Origin: Denitromonas iodatirespirans
GTDB taxonomy: Bacteria; Pseudomonadota; Gammaproteobacteria; Burkholderiales; Rhodocyclaceae
NCBI RefSeq assembly: GCF_018524365.1
Contig: NZ_JAEKFT010000017.1
Span: forward strand, 47,846-111,845
Reading direction: 5' to 3'
Length of the DNA stretch: 64,000 nucleotides
This document shows, piece after piece, positions 49,097 to 57,681 of this stretch. The translations under genes and the position numbers were made by a program. Under the pieces are notes generated by a model that saw only the letters and a list, made by a program, of their open reading frames with translations, did not search any database and was not told the origin of the DNA. The first letter of the stretch is position 1. Every line of letters begins with the position of its first letter.

Positions 49097-49115
49097 ATTA
49101 ATTCAGGGCAACCAA
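49088..49115 (-). promoter_or_regulatory. Promoter of the exonuclease-RecQ-UvrD gene
   Basis: On the minus strand TTGGTT (49110-49115), a 16-base spacer, and TACAAT (49088-49093), 31 bases before the ATG at 49057. Confidence 0.5.
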
Positions 49116-49432
49116 CCTGGCTTTTTCAGGCAGCCCGGCAGAAATTCGGGAGAACCGAGAAACGCGGGTGGAGGCTTTTGCTCACTGTATCGGTCATCCG
49201 CGATGGACTCATCCGGATCAGAGCTTCACCTCCGATCTAGGACAAGCAGCGGTGCAAAACGCGTGCTGCCACAATGTCACGCTTTCGCGAAATGAAGGCA
49301 GGCGGATCAGATCAGATCGATCACGCTGACGGGCAAGCGACACGCACGAAGGCAAACAGGTAAGAAGGGATGATTGATTCGCGGCCTGGGCAGTCCTGTA
49401 AGAGAGACAGGGCGCGCGGAAACGGCGCACAA
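49116..49432. other. Gene-free stretch between the helicase promoter and the tRNA terminator
   Basis: About 320 bases without a supportable gene. It is less GC-rich than the flanks. It holds four GATC sites within 18 bases (49304-49321). I see no transposase remnant and no copy of the tRNA 3' end. Confidence 0.6.
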
Positions 49433-49434
49433 AC

Positions 49435-49461
49435 AAAAAACCGCCAAACAGGCGGTTTTTT
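49435..49461 (-). terminator. Terminator after tRNA-Pro
   Basis: CCGCC tgttt GGCGG followed by TTTTTTG on the minus strand, 11 bases after the CCA end. An A run on the other side makes it symmetric. Confidence 0.9.
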
Positions 49462-49472
49462 GGAAAATGCTT

Positions 49473-49549
49473 TGGTCGGGGAAAGAGGATTCGAACCTCC
49501 GGCCCCTGCGTCCCGAACGCAGTGCTCTACCAGGCTGAGCTATTCCCCG
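49473..49549 (-). tRNA. tRNA-Pro (anticodon CGG)
   Basis: 77 bases including an encoded CCA. The acceptor stem starts CGGGGA and ends TCCCCG A, the anticodon stem-loop is CTGCG-TTCGGGA-CGCAG, and the T loop is GGTTCGAATCC. C1:G72 is typical of bacterial tRNA-Pro. Its 3' end points at the accessory helicase gene, the usual side for islands that use a tRNA as attachment site. Confidence 0.97.
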
Positions 49550-49572
49550 ACGAATTTTGCAGCTGGGAAAGA

Positions 49573-50541
49573 TCAGTGATCTCTCTCAACTGCAAAGTCC
49601 GATAATTCTAGCAGACGATCTTTGAAAAGGGAAGGCGGAAGCACGCTCAAAGCGTCGATCGCCAGTTGCGATTCGCGCCGCGCGTAGTCGCGCGTGGCGT
49701 CCAGCGCGCCGGTGGCCAGGATGGCGGCGTGGATGTCGGCAAAGGCCTCGCGGCCGCCCTCTTCGATCGCCTGGCGCACCAGGGCCGCCTGGGCGGGGGT
49801 GCCGTGCTGCATCACGTGGATCAGCGGCAGGGTCGGCTTGCCTTCGGCCAGGTCGTCCCCCAGGTGCTTGCCTGTCGCCGCTTCGGCGCCGGAGTAGTCG
49901 AGCACATCGTCGATCAGTTGAAAGGCCGTGCCCAGGTGCATGCCGAACACACCGAGCCGGGCTTCGACCTCGGGCGTGGCGCCGCCGAGGATGCCGCCGA
50001 GCCGGGCCGCGGCCTCGAACAGCTTGGCGGTCTTGTAGCGGATCACGCGCAGGTAGGCGTCGACCGACACGTCGGCATCATGGCAATTGAGCAATTGCAG
50101 CACTTCGCCTTCGGCGATGGTGTTGGTCGCGTCGGCCAGCACTTCCATGATGTGCATGTCGCCGACCGAGACCATCATCTGGAAGGCCCGCGAATACAGG
50201 AAGTCGCCGACCAGCACCGAGGCGGCGTTGCCGAACAGGGCGTTGGCGGTTTTTGCGCCGCGGCGCAGGGAGGATTCGTCGACCACGTCGTCATGCAGCA
50301 GCGTGGCGGTGTGGATGAACTCGACGACAGTCGCCAGTTCATGATGGGCCGTGCCCTGATAGCCCAGTGCCCGCGCGGTGAACAGCACCAGGGCGGGGCG
50401 CAGGCGTTTGCCACCGCTGTTGATGATGTATTCGGCGATCTGCCGGATCAACACCACGTCGGAATGCAGGCGCTGGCGTATGACTTGATTCACCGCCGCC
50501 ATGTCGTCGGCGATCGGGGCGAAAAGATGCTGGGCAGACAA
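49573..50541 (-). CDS. ispB: Octaprenyl diphosphate synthase IspB
   Basis: Makes the C40 side chain of ubiquinone. Two Asp-rich motifs are present: LLHDDVVDESSLRRG and FQLIDDVLDYSGAEA. GGKRLRPALVL is the allyl-substrate motif. The frame has an ATG at 50613, but a good promoter (TTGACG-17-TACCAT, 50572-50600) lies inside that extension. The TTG at 50541 (LSAQHLFAPIADDM) therefore fits better and matches the usual N-terminus, giving 322 residues. No clear Shine-Dalgarno precedes it. Confidence 0.92.
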   Translation of the reverse strand: MSAQHLFAPIADDMAAVNQVIRQRLHSDVVLIRQIAEYIINSGGKRLRPALVLFTARALGYQGTAHHELATVVEFIHTATLLHDDVVDESSLRRGAKTANALFGNAASVLVGDFLYSRAFQMMVSVGDMHIMEVLADATNTIAEGEVLQLLNCHDADVSVDAYLRVIRYKTAKLFEAAARLGGILGGATPEVEARLGVFGMHLGTAFQLIDDVLDYSGAEAATGKHLGDDLAEGKPTLPLIHVMQHGTPAQAALVRQAIEEGGREAFADIHAAILATGALDATRDYARRESQLAIDALSVLPPSLFKDRLLELSDFAVERDH

Positions 50542-50571
50542 GATGGGGCCGCGACGAACAGGAAAAGGGCG

Positions 50572-50600
50572 ATGGTATGAGGGGGACACCAGAGCGTCAA
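50572..50600 (-). promoter_or_regulatory. ispB promoter
   Basis: TTGACG (50595-50600), a 17-base spacer and TACCAT (50572-50577) on the minus strand. Transcription would start near 50565, before the TTG start of ispB. Confidence 0.65.
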
Positions 50601-50636
50601 GCGGGAGGATCAAGGCGCCCCAGGAGAATTGCCGGT

Positions 50637-51383
50637 TTATCCGGGAAAACGGTCGGGCCAGTCAGTGATCAGGGCATCCAGGCCGTCGTCCAGCGCCCGG
50701 CGCCCGGCGCTCGCCTCGTTTTCGGTATAGATCGCCAGGCCAAGGCCGGCGTGATGGACGCTGGCGATCAAGGCTTGGGTCAGGCAGCCGCGCTCGACCA
50801 CCAGCGCGACGCAGCCCAGGCGCCGGGCCTGGGCCAGGCTGTCGGGGCCGACCGTCTCCAGCAGCAGGGCCCGGGGCAGATGCGGCGCCGCCGCAGCGGC
50901 GGCCTCGAGCGCGGCGATGGAGAAGGACGACAGCAGCGGCGGCACGGCGGCCGTCTCGGGCCAGGCGCGGGCCGTCCATTGGGCCACGGTGCGACCGGTC
51001 GCGACATCGGCGCCGGTCGACGGTTTGATCTCGACGTTGGCCGCGATCCCCAGGCGCAGGCAGGTGGCGAGCGCCATGTCGAGGCGGGGCACGCGGTCTT
51101 GCGACACTCGGCCGTCGCGCGTGCGCAGCGCCGTGGCGGCCAGCGTCGTCCAGGGCGTGGCGTCGACCCGGCCGGCACCCATCGTGGTCCGGTCGAGGGT
51201 TTCGTCATGCATCAGCACCGGCGTGCCGCAGGCGGTCAGCATGGCGTCGAATTCGGCCGCCCGGCAGCCGATCGCGTGGGCGCGGAGCAGCCCTTCGATC
51301 GAATTTTCCGGCGCGAGCATGCCGCCGCAGCGGTGCGCGATCACCGCCGGCCACGGCCAGCGGTGATCGGCCGGGGTGCTCAC
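50637..51383 (-). CDS. Glycerophosphodiester phosphodiesterase (UgpQ type)
   Basis: 248 residues. Hydrolyses glycerophosphodiesters to glycerol-3-phosphate and an alcohol. IAHRCGGMLAPENSIEGL is the GDPD signature (His and the Glu-Asn pair), VLMHDETLDRTT gives the second His, and NVEIKPS the metal-binding Glu. The start is GTG at 51383, overlapping the stop of the binding-protein gene (GTGA). No signal peptide, so cytoplasmic. Paired with a UgpB-like protein, but no ugpA, E or C genes are next to them. Confidence 0.88.
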   Translation of the reverse strand: MSTPADHRWPWPAVIAHRCGGMLAPENSIEGLLRAHAIGCRAAEFDAMLTACGTPVLMHDETLDRTTMGAGRVDATPWTTLAATALRTRDGRVSQDRVPRLDMALATCLRLGIAANVEIKPSTGADVATGRTVAQWTARAWPETAAVPPLLSSFSIAALEAAAAAAPHLPRALLLETVGPDSLAQARRLGCVALVVERGCLTQALIASVHHAGLGLAIYTENEASAGRRALDDGLDALITDWPDRFPG

Positions 51384-52624
51384 AATCCGCCGCCGGTGCG
51401 CGCCACGGCGTTGTCGAGGGCCTGCTTGGCGGGTTGGCGATCCGCCCACACGCCGTCGAGCTCTTCTTCGAGGATGCTGCGCACACGCGCCTGCCGCGGC
51501 AGTTCGGAGGCCGCCGCAGTCAAGGTCGAGCCCACGCTGAGCTGCTTGCGGGCCACCAGCAGGTTGGGTTGATCCTCGGCGATACCGCCTTCGGCCACGC
51601 CGCCTTTTTCGTCGAGCGGCAGGTAGCCGGTGCCACGCTGCCAGGCCAGCTGGTTTTCCGGCTTGAGCAGGAAGCGCACAAAGCGGGCCGCCACCTGGTA
51701 GTCGGCGCGCTTCTTGCCCTTGGCGACCCAGAGCGTGGGGCCGTCGGCGAGGGTAGCGCCGACCCCGCCCGGGAAGTCGTCGTAAAAGGGCAGTTCGCCG
51801 ACGCCGACATCAAAGGCCGCCGCCTGACGCAGCGCCGGCCAGTCGGCCGACTCGGCGGCGATCACGGCGCATTCGCCGCGCGCAAAACGCGCGGCGGGCT
51901 CGCCGCCCGCGCCATACAGATGCAGATAGCGGGCACGCACCCAGCTGGCCATGAGCGCAATATGGCGGATCTGCAGCATGCCGTTGACCGTCAGCTGTTC
52001 GGCACGCCCGACGCGCCGGGTGAGGGCCACGTTCTGGCGCGCGCTGACGTTGTCCACCATCACCCAGCTGGGCCGCGACACGGTGTAGGGGCAGGCATGG
52101 CCGGCATCGAAGAGCTTGCCCAGCGCTTCTTGCAGCGAACGCCAGGTGCGCGGCGGCGCGTTGGGATCCAGCCCGGCCTCTTCGAAGGCGCGCCGGTTGA
52201 TGAACAGCACCGGGGTGTGCAAGCCGACCGGCAGGGCCACGCGGCGCCCGCGCGAATCGAGGGTGTCACGATCGTAGGCGGTCAGCCCGCGGTCACGCGC
52301 GAGACTCAGGCCGGCATCGGCCATGACTTGATACAGCGGGCGGAACGCGCCGCGCTGGCGCAGCGTCCGCTCGGCCTCGCCCTGGACGATCCGGATGGCC
52401 GCGCTGTCGGCTGCTGCCGGGTCGTCCACCACGCGCACCTGCCCCTTGGCATCCGTGGCGTTGAAGCGCTCGACCAGCGCCGCCAGTTGCTGCGCCCGGG
52501 TCGGGTCGAAACCATGCGACAGAGTCACCACATGAGGCTCGCCCGCCGCCTGCGCCGCCGTTGCCGAGGCCAGGGTGGCGACGAGCGCCGTTCGCCAAAG
52601 TCTTGAAAAACACCGCATCGCCAT
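51380..52624 (-). CDS. UgpB-like extracellular solute-binding protein
   Basis: 414 residues. Signal peptide 1-26 (cut after AQA-A), then a family-1 binding protein fold. VVTLSHGFDPTRAQQLAALVERFNAT (in part) is the start of the lobe seen in UgpB. VALPVGLHTPVLFINRRAFEEAGL and LPFYDDFPGGVGATLADGPTLWV also fit glycerol-3-phosphate binding proteins. Coupled to the GDPD gene. The permease and ATPase partners are not in the window, so transport cannot be confirmed. Confidence 0.82.
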   Translation of the reverse strand: MAMRCFSRLWRTALVATLASATAAQAAGEPHVVTLSHGFDPTRAQQLAALVERFNATDAKGQVRVVDDPAAADSAAIRIVQGEAERTLRQRGAFRPLYQVMADAGLSLARDRGLTAYDRDTLDSRGRRVALPVGLHTPVLFINRRAFEEAGLDPNAPPRTWRSLQEALGKLFDAGHACPYTVSRPSWVMVDNVSARQNVALTRRVGRAEQLTVNGMLQIRHIALMASWVRARYLHLYGAGGEPAARFARGECAVIAAESADWPALRQAAAFDVGVGELPFYDDFPGGVGATLADGPTLWVAKGKKRADYQVAARFVRFLLKPENQLAWQRGTGYLPLDEKGGVAEGGIAEDQPNLLVARKQLSVGSTLTAAASELPRQARVRSILEEELDGVWADRQPAKQALDNAVARTGGGL

Positions 52625-52666
52625 CCTCTCTCTTCAGGCCAGCGAGCCGCCGTCGGCGACCCCTTC

Positions 52667-52696
52667 ATTATTGGTGCACCCTACGGCAATCCTCAA
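52667..52696 (-). promoter_or_regulatory. Promoter of the ugpB-like/GDPD operon
   Basis: TTGAGG (52691-52696), an 18-base spacer, then AATAAT (52667-52672) on the minus strand, about 43 bases before the ATG at 52624. Confidence 0.55.
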
Positions 52697-52751
52697 GATT
52701 TCTTCAGGGGCGACGATATCTTTCATCGTCAGTCCCAACCCTGTGGCCGCC

Positions 52752-53117
52752 ATGATGATTCGATCCGCCGCTCTCGCCCTTGTGATAGCCACCACGCTTT
52801 CGGCGTGCGAACAGGTCGGCATTCCCGACCCGGTCAAAGAGGCGGCCCGCGCCCAGGCCGAAGGCGAAGCCATCGGCAGCGCCTGCCGCCACGCCGGCCG
52901 TGCACTGGAGGACTGCTTCACGCTCAACCCGAGAGCCTCCAAGGCCGATATTTTTACCGGGTGGCGGAATATGAACGACTACATGATCGAAAACAAGATC
53001 GACATCGTGCCGCCCACCCTGGGCGAAGCCGCCGCCACCTCGCCGGCCGAAGCCGCCACCGACACCAGTCCCCGCGAAACGGAATCCTTCTCGCCGCGAC
53101 CGCGCCCCCGCTCCTGA
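52752..53117 (+). CDS. Small putative lipoprotein
   Basis: 121 residues from ATG 52752 (a second ATG follows directly). The signal peptide ends at LSAC (lipobox), so Cys is the anchor. The mature part has CRHAGRALEDCF with two Cys about ten apart, FTGWRNMNDYM, and a Pro/Ser/Thr-rich tail. No family recognised. Divergent from the ugpB-like gene and convergent with the GGDEF-EAL gene. Confidence 0.7.
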   Translation: MMIRSAALALVIATTLSACEQVGIPDPVKEAARAQAEGEAIGSACRHAGRALEDCFTLNPRASKADIFTGWRNMNDYMIENKIDIVPPTLGEAAATSPAEAATDTSPRETESFSPRPRPRS

Positions 53118-53155
53118 GCGGGTCGCCCGGTCGAGACGCCCGCCGCCGCGCCACC

Positions 53156-54973
53156 TCAGGGCTGCACGGACACCAGTGACGACTGCCCGTAGCGGGCCCG
53201 CCACCAGCGCACGAAGGCGTCGATGCTCATCGGCCGGGCCACGAAATAGCCTTGCAAGCGGTCGCAGCCCAACTCGCTCAGGCAGGCGGCCTGCGCTGCC
53301 GTCTCGACCCCTTCGGCCACCACCCGCAGACGGAAGGCCTGCGCCAGCACCAGCAAGGCTTCAACCATGGCCCGATCCTTCGGATCCGAGCACACGCCGG
53401 CGACGAACTGGCGATCGATCTTGAGCTCGTCGACCGGCAAGCGCCGCAGATGCGACAGCGAGGAGTAGCCGGTTCCGAAATCGTCCAGCGCAACGGTATA
53501 GCCGGCCTCGCGCAATGATGTGACGACTTTGGCCACCGCCGGCTCATTGACCAGCAACGCCCCTTCGGTGAGCTCGAAACCGACCCGCGCGGCGGGTACG
53601 CGCCAGTTGGCCAGCGACTGGCGCACCAGCTCGGGCAGATCCGGGTCGCGCACATCCTGGGCCGTGAGGTTCAACATTACCGACACCGCCACCCCGGCGC
53701 GCGCCAGCTCGTCGACGACTCGGGCCTGACGGGACAGCAAGGCGCGAACCAGCTGCCCCCCGGCGCCGGCGCGCTCGGCCAACTCGATGATGGCCGGCGG
53801 CGCGACCCAGTCACCATCGGCCCGGCGCCAGCGCAGCAAGGCCTCGACGCTGTGACAGGCACCGCTGCCCACCTCGATCTGCGGCTGCAGAAACAGGTCG
53901 AAATGCTGCATGGCCAGCGCCCGCAGGAACTCCCGCTCGAGACTCGACGCGTCCCGCGACAGCTGCGCCACCTCGGGGCAATACATGGCCACCGGCTGGC
54001 GCGCATCGCGTGCGGCAAACAAGGCGTTGCGCGCGGCGCGCTCGAGCGCGGCGGCATCGGCCGCATCGCGCGGCCCGCAGGCTCCGCCGGCCGTGGCGTC
54101 GACATGCCAGCCGACACAGATTGGCGCCGCCGCGGTCAGGGCCACTTCGCGCATCTTGTGGGCGGCCAGCAGCACCTGGGCGGAGGTCCTTACCGCACAC
54201 TGGACCAGCGACCATTCGTCTTCGCCGGTGAGGCACAACACATCGCCGTCGCGCATGACGGTGGCCAGTTGCTGGCTGACCGCACGCTGCAAGCGCTCGC
54301 GGTCGCCGGCCAGCATCACGGCGGCGTCGCTGCCGATCTGCAGGCTGAGCACCACCAGCCCGGCCGGCCAGTCGTCGCTGGCCACGCCGAGGGCGGCATC
54401 CAGCACCTGCTCGAAACGCAGGCGATTGGGCAGCCCGGTGTGCGCGTCGAGCAGCGAGAAGGCCTTGACCCGCTCGCGCTCGCGCAGCAGCGTCACCTCG
54501 GACAGATAGGCCGCCACGGCCCACACCGCGCGCACCAGGCCGGTCAGCAAGTCCATCTCGAGCTGGAACACCTCGGCCCGCCCGCCCACCAGGCGATCCC
54601 GGCAGGCCGACAGCAGCGCCCCGCAGGCGGCCCACGGGAAGTGGTCCGAGACGCCGCACGCCAGGCAGTGCGCCCAGCGCTCGGCGAGCCGGTTGAACCA
54701 GTCGGCGTCGCCTTGCCACTGGCAGATATTGAGCAGTTCGTCGCAAAAGGCCGCTTCGGCGTCGGCAGCCGCCGGGTCGACCGGCGCGCCCGCCCGTGCC
54801 AGGAAGGCCGTGCAGAAATCCGCCTGCAGCAGATCCCGGCCGATCACCCGCCCGAAAGCGCGTATGGCGGCGCGGTCTTCGGGCTTGAAGCCTTGCTGCG
54901 ACAGCCGACGTAGCAGCTCGGCCTCGCTGAGCGCGGCCGGGCTGGCGGCTTCCAGGCGATTGCCCGCGTTCAT
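53156..54973 (-). CDS. Cyclic-di-GMP phosphodiesterase: sensor region + degenerate GGDEF + EAL
   Basis: 605 residues from ATG 54973, overlapping the HD-GYP stop by 4 bases. Residues 1-175 form an all-helical sensor region that recalls globin-coupled sensors, though the haem His is not certain. The GGDEF domain begins DAHTGLPNRLRF, but its active-site loop reads GEDEW near 250, so it should be inactive. The EAL domain keeps VEALLRW near 376, LNLTAQD, FELTEGALL, VALDDFGTGYSSL, ELKIDRQF and VAEGVET, so it looks active. Cytoplasmic. Same operon as the HD-GYP protein. Confidence 0.9.
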   Translation of the reverse strand: MNAGNRLEAASPAALSEAELLRRLSQQGFKPEDRAAIRAFGRVIGRDLLQADFCTAFLARAGAPVDPAAADAEAAFCDELLNICQWQGDADWFNRLAERWAHCLACGVSDHFPWAACGALLSACRDRLVGGRAEVFQLEMDLLTGLVRAVWAVAAYLSEVTLLRERERVKAFSLLDAHTGLPNRLRFEQVLDAALGVASDDWPAGLVVLSLQIGSDAAVMLAGDRERLQRAVSQQLATVMRDGDVLCLTGEDEWSLVQCAVRTSAQVLLAAHKMREVALTAAAPICVGWHVDATAGGACGPRDAADAAALERAARNALFAARDARQPVAMYCPEVAQLSRDASSLEREFLRALAMQHFDLFLQPQIEVGSGACHSVEALLRWRRADGDWVAPPAIIELAERAGAGGQLVRALLSRQARVVDELARAGVAVSVMLNLTAQDVRDPDLPELVRQSLANWRVPAARVGFELTEGALLVNEPAVAKVVTSLREAGYTVALDDFGTGYSSLSHLRRLPVDELKIDRQFVAGVCSDPKDRAMVEALLVLAQAFRLRVVAEGVETAAQAACLSELGCDRLQGYFVARPMSIDAFVRWWRARYGQSSLVSVQP

Positions 54974-56514
54974 CCGAGGTAAAACTCCTTGGGGTCGATG
55001 CCATAGGCGCCAGGCGGCAGGGCCTTGCTGATCGCGTATTCCGTGCCGTCCGGCGCCAGCGGGTCGTAGAGCAGATCGAGCGTCGGCGGATGGGAATTCG
55101 GGGAATGGTCGGGCGCCAGCAGCACCAGCACGCGCGGGCGCAATCGACGCACCTGGTTCTGCGCAATGACCACCGCCACCTCGCCGGTATTCAGCGCCAC
55201 CAGCGTGCCGACCGGATACAGGCCGATGCACTGGATGAAGGTGTCGACCACCGTCTCGGAGAAGTCGCGGTTGCGCATGGCGTTGATCTGTTCGAGCGCG
55301 GTCTGCGGGCTGAGCGCATCGCCCCACGGCTTCTCGCGCGTCATCGCACAATAGGCATCGACCAGCCCGGCCATCTCGCCATAGCGGCCGATCGCATCGC
55401 CCGCCAGCCCGGCCGGGTAGCCCGAGCCGTCATAGCGCTCATGGTGGCGCGCAACGATCTCGAGCAACTCAGGCGAACCGTCCGGCGTGTCTTTCAGGAT
55501 GGCCAGCGAGTAGTCGACATGGGTCTGGAAGATCTGCCGTTCGAGCGGCGTGATCTGGCCGGATTTTTTGAGCAGGCGCGGCGGCAGCCTGACCTTGCCG
55601 ATGTCCTGCATCAGCCCGACCACGCCGAGCAGCGTCATCTCGGCGGCCGACATGCCCACCGAGCGGGCGAACACCATCAGCAGCACGCTGACATCCAGCG
55701 CATGGTCGTAGGCGTACTGGTCGGTTCGCTTGAGTCGGGTGAGCCACAACAGGGCGTCGGGATTGCGCACCACGCTGTGCATCATGTCTTCGACGTTGGC
55801 GCGCACCCGCTCCATGTCCGGGCGCAGATTGCGCTGGACGTCGGCGACCAGTTGCTCGATCGTGCCCTGCGCCGACTGATAGGCCGGCGCAGCGACGATC
55901 AACTCATCCTCGACCGCGACCGATTCGATCCACACCGTGGCATCGGGGCCGGCACGCGCATGCTCGTCGACCGTCTGCGCCGCGGCTTCGTCGCCATCGG
56001 CCGGTGCGGCAGCGTGGTAGGGCGCGGGCGCCTCCTCCCGGGCCAGCCAGCGCGACAGCCGCGAGCGCCATCCTTCGTGCGGCGCGGGCGGGGTGTCGTC
56101 AATCGGCACATCGGGCAGGTCATGCGCGGCCGGTTCGGCATCCACCGGCGCCGCCATGGGATGGTCCCGCAACTCGGCCGGCGGCTCGCCACCCTTGCGC
56201 AACCAGCGCAGCACGGCGACGAAATCATGGCGCGGACGCAGCGTGGTGCTGCGCCCGGCGATGCGCGCCGAGCCGGCCAGACTGTCGCCCACGGTCGACG
56301 CCACCGATTCGCGCTGCGGCGCGCGGTAATGCACGCCGGCGCTGCGCTGCCAATCCACGCAAACGAAGCGGCACAAGGCCTTGAGCTTGGCCAGCGTGTC
56401 CGCGTCTTCGATCAGGAAGCCCTGGATCAAGAAGGGCGAATCGAGCCAGGGCCGATCCAGCTCGGCCACGAACATGCCGATTTCCAGGTCCGTCGCGGCG
56501 ACAATCTCTTTCAC
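54970..56514 (-). CDS. DUF3391 + HD-GYP protein with altered HD motif
   Basis: 514 residues if it starts at GTG 56514, which avoids overlap with the upstream gene; an ATG at 56580 would overlap it by 38 bases. DUF3391 is at the N-terminus (VAATDLEIGMFVAELDRPW), then a long Ala/Pro/Asp-rich linker (about 115-210). The HD-GYP domain covers ~220-450. HHERYDGSGYP and the LDVSVLL helix are intact, but the defining HD pair reads QDIGK (Gln at 55606-55608), so one metal ligand is lost. It may hydrolyse c-di-GMP poorly or act as a binding protein. Confidence 0.88.
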   Translation of the reverse strand: MKEIVAATDLEIGMFVAELDRPWLDSPFLIQGFLIEDADTLAKLKALCRFVCVDWQRSAGVHYRAPQRESVASTVGDSLAGSARIAGRSTTLRPRHDFVAVLRWLRKGGEPPAELRDHPMAAPVDAEPAAHDLPDVPIDDTPPAPHEGWRSRLSRWLAREEAPAPYHAAAPADGDEAAAQTVDEHARAGPDATVWIESVAVEDELIVAAPAYQSAQGTIEQLVADVQRNLRPDMERVRANVEDMMHSVVRNPDALLWLTRLKRTDQYAYDHALDVSVLLMVFARSVGMSAAEMTLLGVVGLMQDIGKVRLPPRLLKKSGQITPLERQIFQTHVDYSLAILKDTPDGSPELLEIVARHHERYDGSGYPAGLAGDAIGRYGEMAGLVDAYCAMTREKPWGDALSPQTALEQINAMRNRDFSETVVDTFIQCIGLYPVGTLVALNTGEVAVVIAQNQVRRLRPRVLVLLAPDHSPNSHPPTLDLLYDPLAPDGTEYAISKALPPGAYGIDPKEFYLG

Positions 56515-56542
56515 AAAAGCGGCTTCCTCGGCTCCGGCCGTA

Positions 56543-57580
56543 TCACGGCGCGGGGTTACTCCATTGCAGGTGGACCGCATCGATGGCGGCCAGCTCGGAC
56601 TCTGACAGCGTCATATCGGCCGCGGCGAGGTTTTCCTTTAGCTGTTCGAGCGAGGTCGCACCGATGATGGTGCTGTCGACGAACCAGCGACCAGTCACGA
56701 AGGCCAGCGCCAACGCCGCCGGTGAATGGCCGAATTCCGCTGCCAGCTTGGCGTAGGCGGCCACCGCCGGTGCCACCGAGGGCTTGTCGTAGCGCTGACC
56801 GAAACCGGGAAACTCGGTCAGCCGCCCGGCCGCCCTGGGGTCGGCCAGATACTTGCCCGAGAGCAGCCCGAAGGCCAGCGGCGAATAGGCCAGCAGGCTC
56901 ACCTGTGCCCGAGCGCACAACTCGGCCATGCCGTATTCGAAGACCCGGTTGAGCAGGTTGTAGGCGTTCTGCACCGAGACGATGCAGGGCAGATCGTGCT
57001 CGCGCGCCAGACGCAGAAACTCGGTCACGCCCCACGGATGCTCGTTCGACAGACCGACATAGCGCACCTTGCCGGCCTTGACCAACCCCGACAAGGCCTC
57101 GAGCTGCGCACGGATCGGCGTGCACTCGCGTTCGCGCGCCGGGTCGTACTGCCACTGGCCGAACATCGGCTGATTGCGCTCCGGCCAATGCAGTTGGTAC
57201 AGATCGACATAGTCGGTCTGCAGCCGCGACAGGCTCCCCTCGATGGCGGCCTGGAGGTTGGCCGCGTCGAGCGCCGTCGGCCCGCCGCGGATCCAGTTGA
57301 GCGCACGTGCCGGGCCGGCTACCTTGGTGGCCAGCACGATCCGGTCGCGGGGCTGGCGGCGCAGCCAGCTGCCGACGATGCGCTCGCTCGCACCATAGGT
57401 TTCCGCCCGCGCCGGCACCGCGTACATCTCGGCCGTGTCGATGAAATTGACACCGGCGTCGCGCGCCAGATCGAGCTGAGCATGGGCCTCGCGCTCGGTG
57501 TTCTGCTGGCCGAAGGTCATCGTTCCCAGGCACACCCGGGAGACCTCCAGGGCGCTGCTGCCCAACCGTCGATACTGCAT
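56543..57580 (-). CDS. Aldo/keto reductase (Tas-like)
   Basis: 345 residues. NADPH-dependent reductase with the (beta/alpha)8 fold. FIDTAEMYAVP contains Asp and catalytic Tyr, LATKVAGPA the catalytic Lys, and LYQLHWPERNQPMFG the His with the Tas-specific loop. GLSNEHPWGVTEFL and STIIGATSLEQLKENL are further family marks. Substrate unknown. It is the first gene of the run that continues into the HD-GYP gene 28 bases later. Confidence 0.92.
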   Translation of the reverse strand: MQYRRLGSSALEVSRVCLGTMTFGQQNTEREAHAQLDLARDAGVNFIDTAEMYAVPARAETYGASERIVGSWLRRQPRDRIVLATKVAGPARALNWIRGGPTALDAANLQAAIEGSLSRLQTDYVDLYQLHWPERNQPMFGQWQYDPARERECTPIRAQLEALSGLVKAGKVRYVGLSNEHPWGVTEFLRLAREHDLPCIVSVQNAYNLLNRVFEYGMAELCARAQVSLLAYSPLAFGLLSGKYLADPRAAGRLTEFPGFGQRYDKPSVAPAVAAYAKLAAEFGHSPAALALAFVTGRWFVDSTIIGATSLEQLKENLAAADMTLSESELAAIDAVHLQWSNPAP

Positions 57581-57681
57581 GGCGCTGACTCTCCTCTTGG
57601 TTCCGGGCCCGGCATGGCGGGCCGCCGCGGATGCCAGTATTATCCGGCCATCCCGCCGAACTGTCCCGCCCCAAGGCCCCC

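Noticed and set aside
43728..49549. Direct repeat of the tRNA-Pro 3' end as an attachment site
   Set aside because: I searched the flanks of the accessory gene by eye for the GGTTCGAATCC region and found no second copy, so integration at the tRNA is not supported by an att repeat.
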